From the NCBI GenBank assembly GCA_051880615.1, contig JBJEOH010000029.1:1-52918 (forward strand): 52,918 nucleotides of DNA. The letters are read 5' to 3'. Positions within the stretch are counted from its first letter, which is position 1. Every line of letters starts with the position of its first letter. Made by a program: the position numbers and the translations under genes. Shown here in pieces: positions 51,406-52,918 of the stretch. The notes below the pieces were generated by a model. That model was not told the origin of the DNA and ran no database searches. It was given only the letters and a program-made list of their open reading frames with translations. This DNA comes from UBA7067 sp051880615. GTDB taxonomy: Bacteria; Bacillota; Clostridia; Oscillospirales; Acutalibacteraceae.

Positions 51406-51594
51406 ATGAATAAAAAAGAACCTCCGATATTGTTTGACAGAAAAGAAGAGTGCTGTGGTTGTACGGCTTGTTTTTCGGTTTGTCCAAAGTCGGCTATAAT
51501 AATGACTGAAGATGAAGAAGGCTTTGAATATCCGCATATTGATGAATCAAAATGTATTCGGTGCTATATATGCATAAAAGTATGTCCTATTTAA
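51406..51594 (+). CDS. Ferredoxin-like 4Fe-4S protein (detached FrhB N-terminal domain)
   Basis: 62 residues carrying CCGCTACFSVCPKSA and CIRCYICIKVCPI, two 4Fe-4S cluster motifs, with DEEGFEYPHIDESKC between. This is exactly the domain that normally begins FrhB-like proteins, and it stops right after the last cysteine motif. A strong AAGGAGG lies 9 nt before the ATG, so it is probably made. It may serve the FrhB-like protein in trans, or be the stump of a second, truncated copy. Confidence 0.8.
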   Translation: MNKKEPPILFDRKEECCGCTACFSVCPKSAIIMTEDEEGFEYPHIDESKCIRCYICIKVCPI

Positions 51595-51613
51595 AAAAGT
51601 TATACAATGTATA

Positions 51614-51648
51614 AAATCACCCCGAAACACAGCGTTTCGGGGTGATTT
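51614..51648 (+). terminator. Terminator at the end of the exopolysaccharide operon
   Basis: A perfect 15-bp stem, AAATCACCCCGAAAC (51614-51628) and its complement (51634-51648), with a 5-nt loop. A/T-rich flanks allow it to act for the convergent acyltransferase gene too. Confidence 0.88.
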
Positions 51649-51702
51649 GTATGCGACAAACAATTTCATTATAGCAAAAAGTGAGGTCTTTGGTGCAGCT
51701 TC

Positions 51703-52767
51703 TTACTTACAGCCCTTATGCTTACGGTAAAGCTTTTTGCAGTATACAATAATCAACGAAAATACCAAAGAAGCTATGTAAGCTGTAATCGGATTAAGAA
51801 ACAGAACTTCTATCCGTCCGGCAAAAATTCGACTGCCTATCATTGATAAAGCTGACAGTACCAAAGGATGCCAATAGTAAATATACATACTATGATTTTT
51901 TCCGACAGAGCTTATCAACAGATAGAGCTTATTATGTCCGTACCATTTAAGAGCAATTAAAAAAGAAAGTATTGAAAGAAAAAAAGTAGATATATAGTTT
52001 GCAGGCATTTGGTTGACAGAATATGCATTCAAAATATGAAATTCTACCAGATTAGCCATTATCACACATATCCAGAGAAGAAGAATTGGTATAAAAGAGC
52101 GACTAAGCCAATTTCTTATGGTTGTCCAATTTCTCCGAATTGCCATACCTGCAAAATAAAAAAGAAAAGCACACCCCAAATATTTTGTTAAAAACTCATT
52201 ATAGGGCTGTGGGATTGACCACCCGAACAAAATATTTGAATACTTTATAAATAATACATCTGACAGCCAAACAACAGGCAAAAGGTATACTATCTTTTTA
52301 CTTCGCAAAAGCTTTGGGAAAAAATAAAGCCCGATTTCAATATAAATCAGGGCACGCATAAACCACAGATGCCCTCCGAACTTAAAATTTGCAACCAAAA
52401 AATCAAAGGTAAAAAAATCAGAAACGAAATCGCTTATGCCGTTGCGAATAGCATAAATAATTATATACGCAAGCTCCACTAACAGAAAAATCAACAAGTG
52501 ATGTAGAATCTTCTTTTTCAATTTTGATTGAACATTTTCATTAACACTTTCCTTGTAAGCAAAAAATCCTGAAATCAAGAAAAATACCGGAACACCAATT
52601 CTTGCGATAGCGTTAAAGTACTCGCCAAATATACCCGGAAACGGGCAATGCAGGCTTACAACCATAAAAGCAGCAATTGCTTTCAAAAAATCAAGACCAT
52701 AATACCTTTGCTCCGTATCAAGATTACGTACAACCTTTGTTGGTTTTGCACATACAAACTGATTCAT
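51703..52767 (-). CDS. Membrane acyltransferase (acyltransferase 3 family)
   Basis: 354 residues with about ten membrane helices. YYGLDFLKAIAAFMVVSLHC (conserved His) and ARIGVPVFFLISGFFAYKES (conserved R and the FFLISGF segment) mark the OafA/WecH type. It probably acetylates a surface glycan. It is on the opposite strand beyond the terminator, with its own consensus promoter, so it is regulated separately from the operon. Confidence 0.87.
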   Translation of the reverse strand: MNQFVCAKPTKVVRNLDTEQRYYGLDFLKAIAAFMVVSLHCPFPGIFGEYFNAIARIGVPVFFLISGFFAYKESVNENVQSKLKKKILHHLLIFLLVELAYIIIYAIRNGISDFVSDFFTFDFLVANFKFGGHLWFMRALIYIEIGLYFFPKLLRSKKIVYLLPVVWLSDVLFIKYSNILFGWSIPQPYNEFLTKYLGCAFLFYFAGMAIRRNWTTIRNWLSRSFIPILLLWICVIMANLVEFHILNAYSVNQMPANYISTFFLSILSFLIALKWYGHNKLYLLISSVGKNHSMYIYYWHPLVLSALSMIGSRIFAGRIEVLFLNPITAYIASLVFSLIIVYCKKLYRKHKGCK

Positions 52768-52805
52768 AATTTATTATCACTCAAATCCAAATAAATTTCA
52801 AATCT

Positions 52806-52834
52806 ATTATATATATAGAAATATTTGATGTCAA
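52806..52834 (-). promoter_or_regulatory. Consensus promoter of the acyltransferase gene
   Basis: On the minus strand TTGACA (52834-52829) and TATAAT (52811-52806) are both perfect and separated by 17 bp, about 40 bp upstream of the ATG. The remaining sequence to the window end is AT-rich with no gene seen. Confidence 0.8.
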
Positions 52835-52918
52835 GTTTGAATCCCGAAAGCATTTTGATAGAATGTAGGATTACAATTGATGTGTTACAAAAAAGTGTGT
52901 TGATTGTGGAATTGTGGA

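Noticed and set aside
1..52918. tRNA, rRNA, CRISPR, origin or phage genes
   Set aside because: No stretch with these characters was found on reading both strands; small non-coding RNAs cannot be excluded by eye.

Overview
The window looks like a chromosomal segment of a low-to-moderate-GC Gram-positive gut Clostridium, most likely an Oscillospiraceae/Ruminococcus-type genome. This rests on strong AGGAGG-type ribosome binding sites, sigma-A-like TTGACA/TATAAT promoters, a PASTA-type Ser/Thr kinase, BspA-like leucine-rich repeats, a split Wzz/BY-kinase/PHP-phosphatase trio, and a polysaccharide pyruvyl transferase beside an F420-dehydrogenase-beta-like protein. Family names come from reading the translations; no database search was run.

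Region 1 (1-6 kb): a type I restriction-modification operon on the minus strand (hsdR, hsdM, and the start of hsdS cut by the window edge). It diverges from a HipB/HipA-like kinase pair whose promoter is overlaid by a perfect 22-bp palindrome. Region 2 (6-20.4 kb) is an accessory stretch: an anion permease, a flavodoxin-like reductase, two inverted copies of an AraC/GyrI-like regulator, three GNAT acetyltransferases, two NUDIX hydrolases, a HAD phosphatase broken by an amber codon, a 5'-truncated manganese catalase joined to a recombinase-like remnant, a 5'-truncated SstT-like transporter, an ASCH protein, an XRE regulator fused to a superoxide-reductase-like domain, and a MerR-controlled ABC-2 exporter. 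Two pairs of inverted repeats of similar divergence are nested here, so the stretch looks repeatedly rearranged.

Region 3 (20.6-31.5 kb) is the most unusual part. Two transmembrane Ser/Thr kinases with cytoplasmic zinc-ribbon heads (one with an outside PASTA domain, one with outside BspA-type repeats) and the remnant of a third are followed by a tight five-gene run: a soluble FHA protein, a PP2C phosphatase, a secreted-side trypsin-like protease with a cytoplasmic FHA tail, a second PP2C phosphatase, and an extracellular vWA protein with a cytoplasmic FHA-like tail. Together they could form a complete phosphothreonine writer/eraser/reader circuit in which every membrane component faces outward. 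This is the best candidate for an undescribed system.

Region 4 (31.9-51.6 kb) is a long exopolysaccharide or capsule operon: a strong promoter, a leader of about 190 nt with a terminator-like hairpin, chain-length control (Wzz-like, BY-kinase, PHP phosphatase), dTDP-sugar supply (rmlA, rmlB, an embedded thymidylate kinase, rmlC, a DegT aminotransferase), modification genes (acyltransferase, two ATP-grasp ligases, a PLP-fold protein, a pyruvyl transferase), an initiating sugar-phosphate transferase, one glycosyltransferase, a Wzy-like polymerase and a Wzx-like flippase. It ends with a split F420-dehydrogenase-beta/ferredoxin pair and a strong hairpin. A convergent acyltransferase with its own consensus promoter closes the window.
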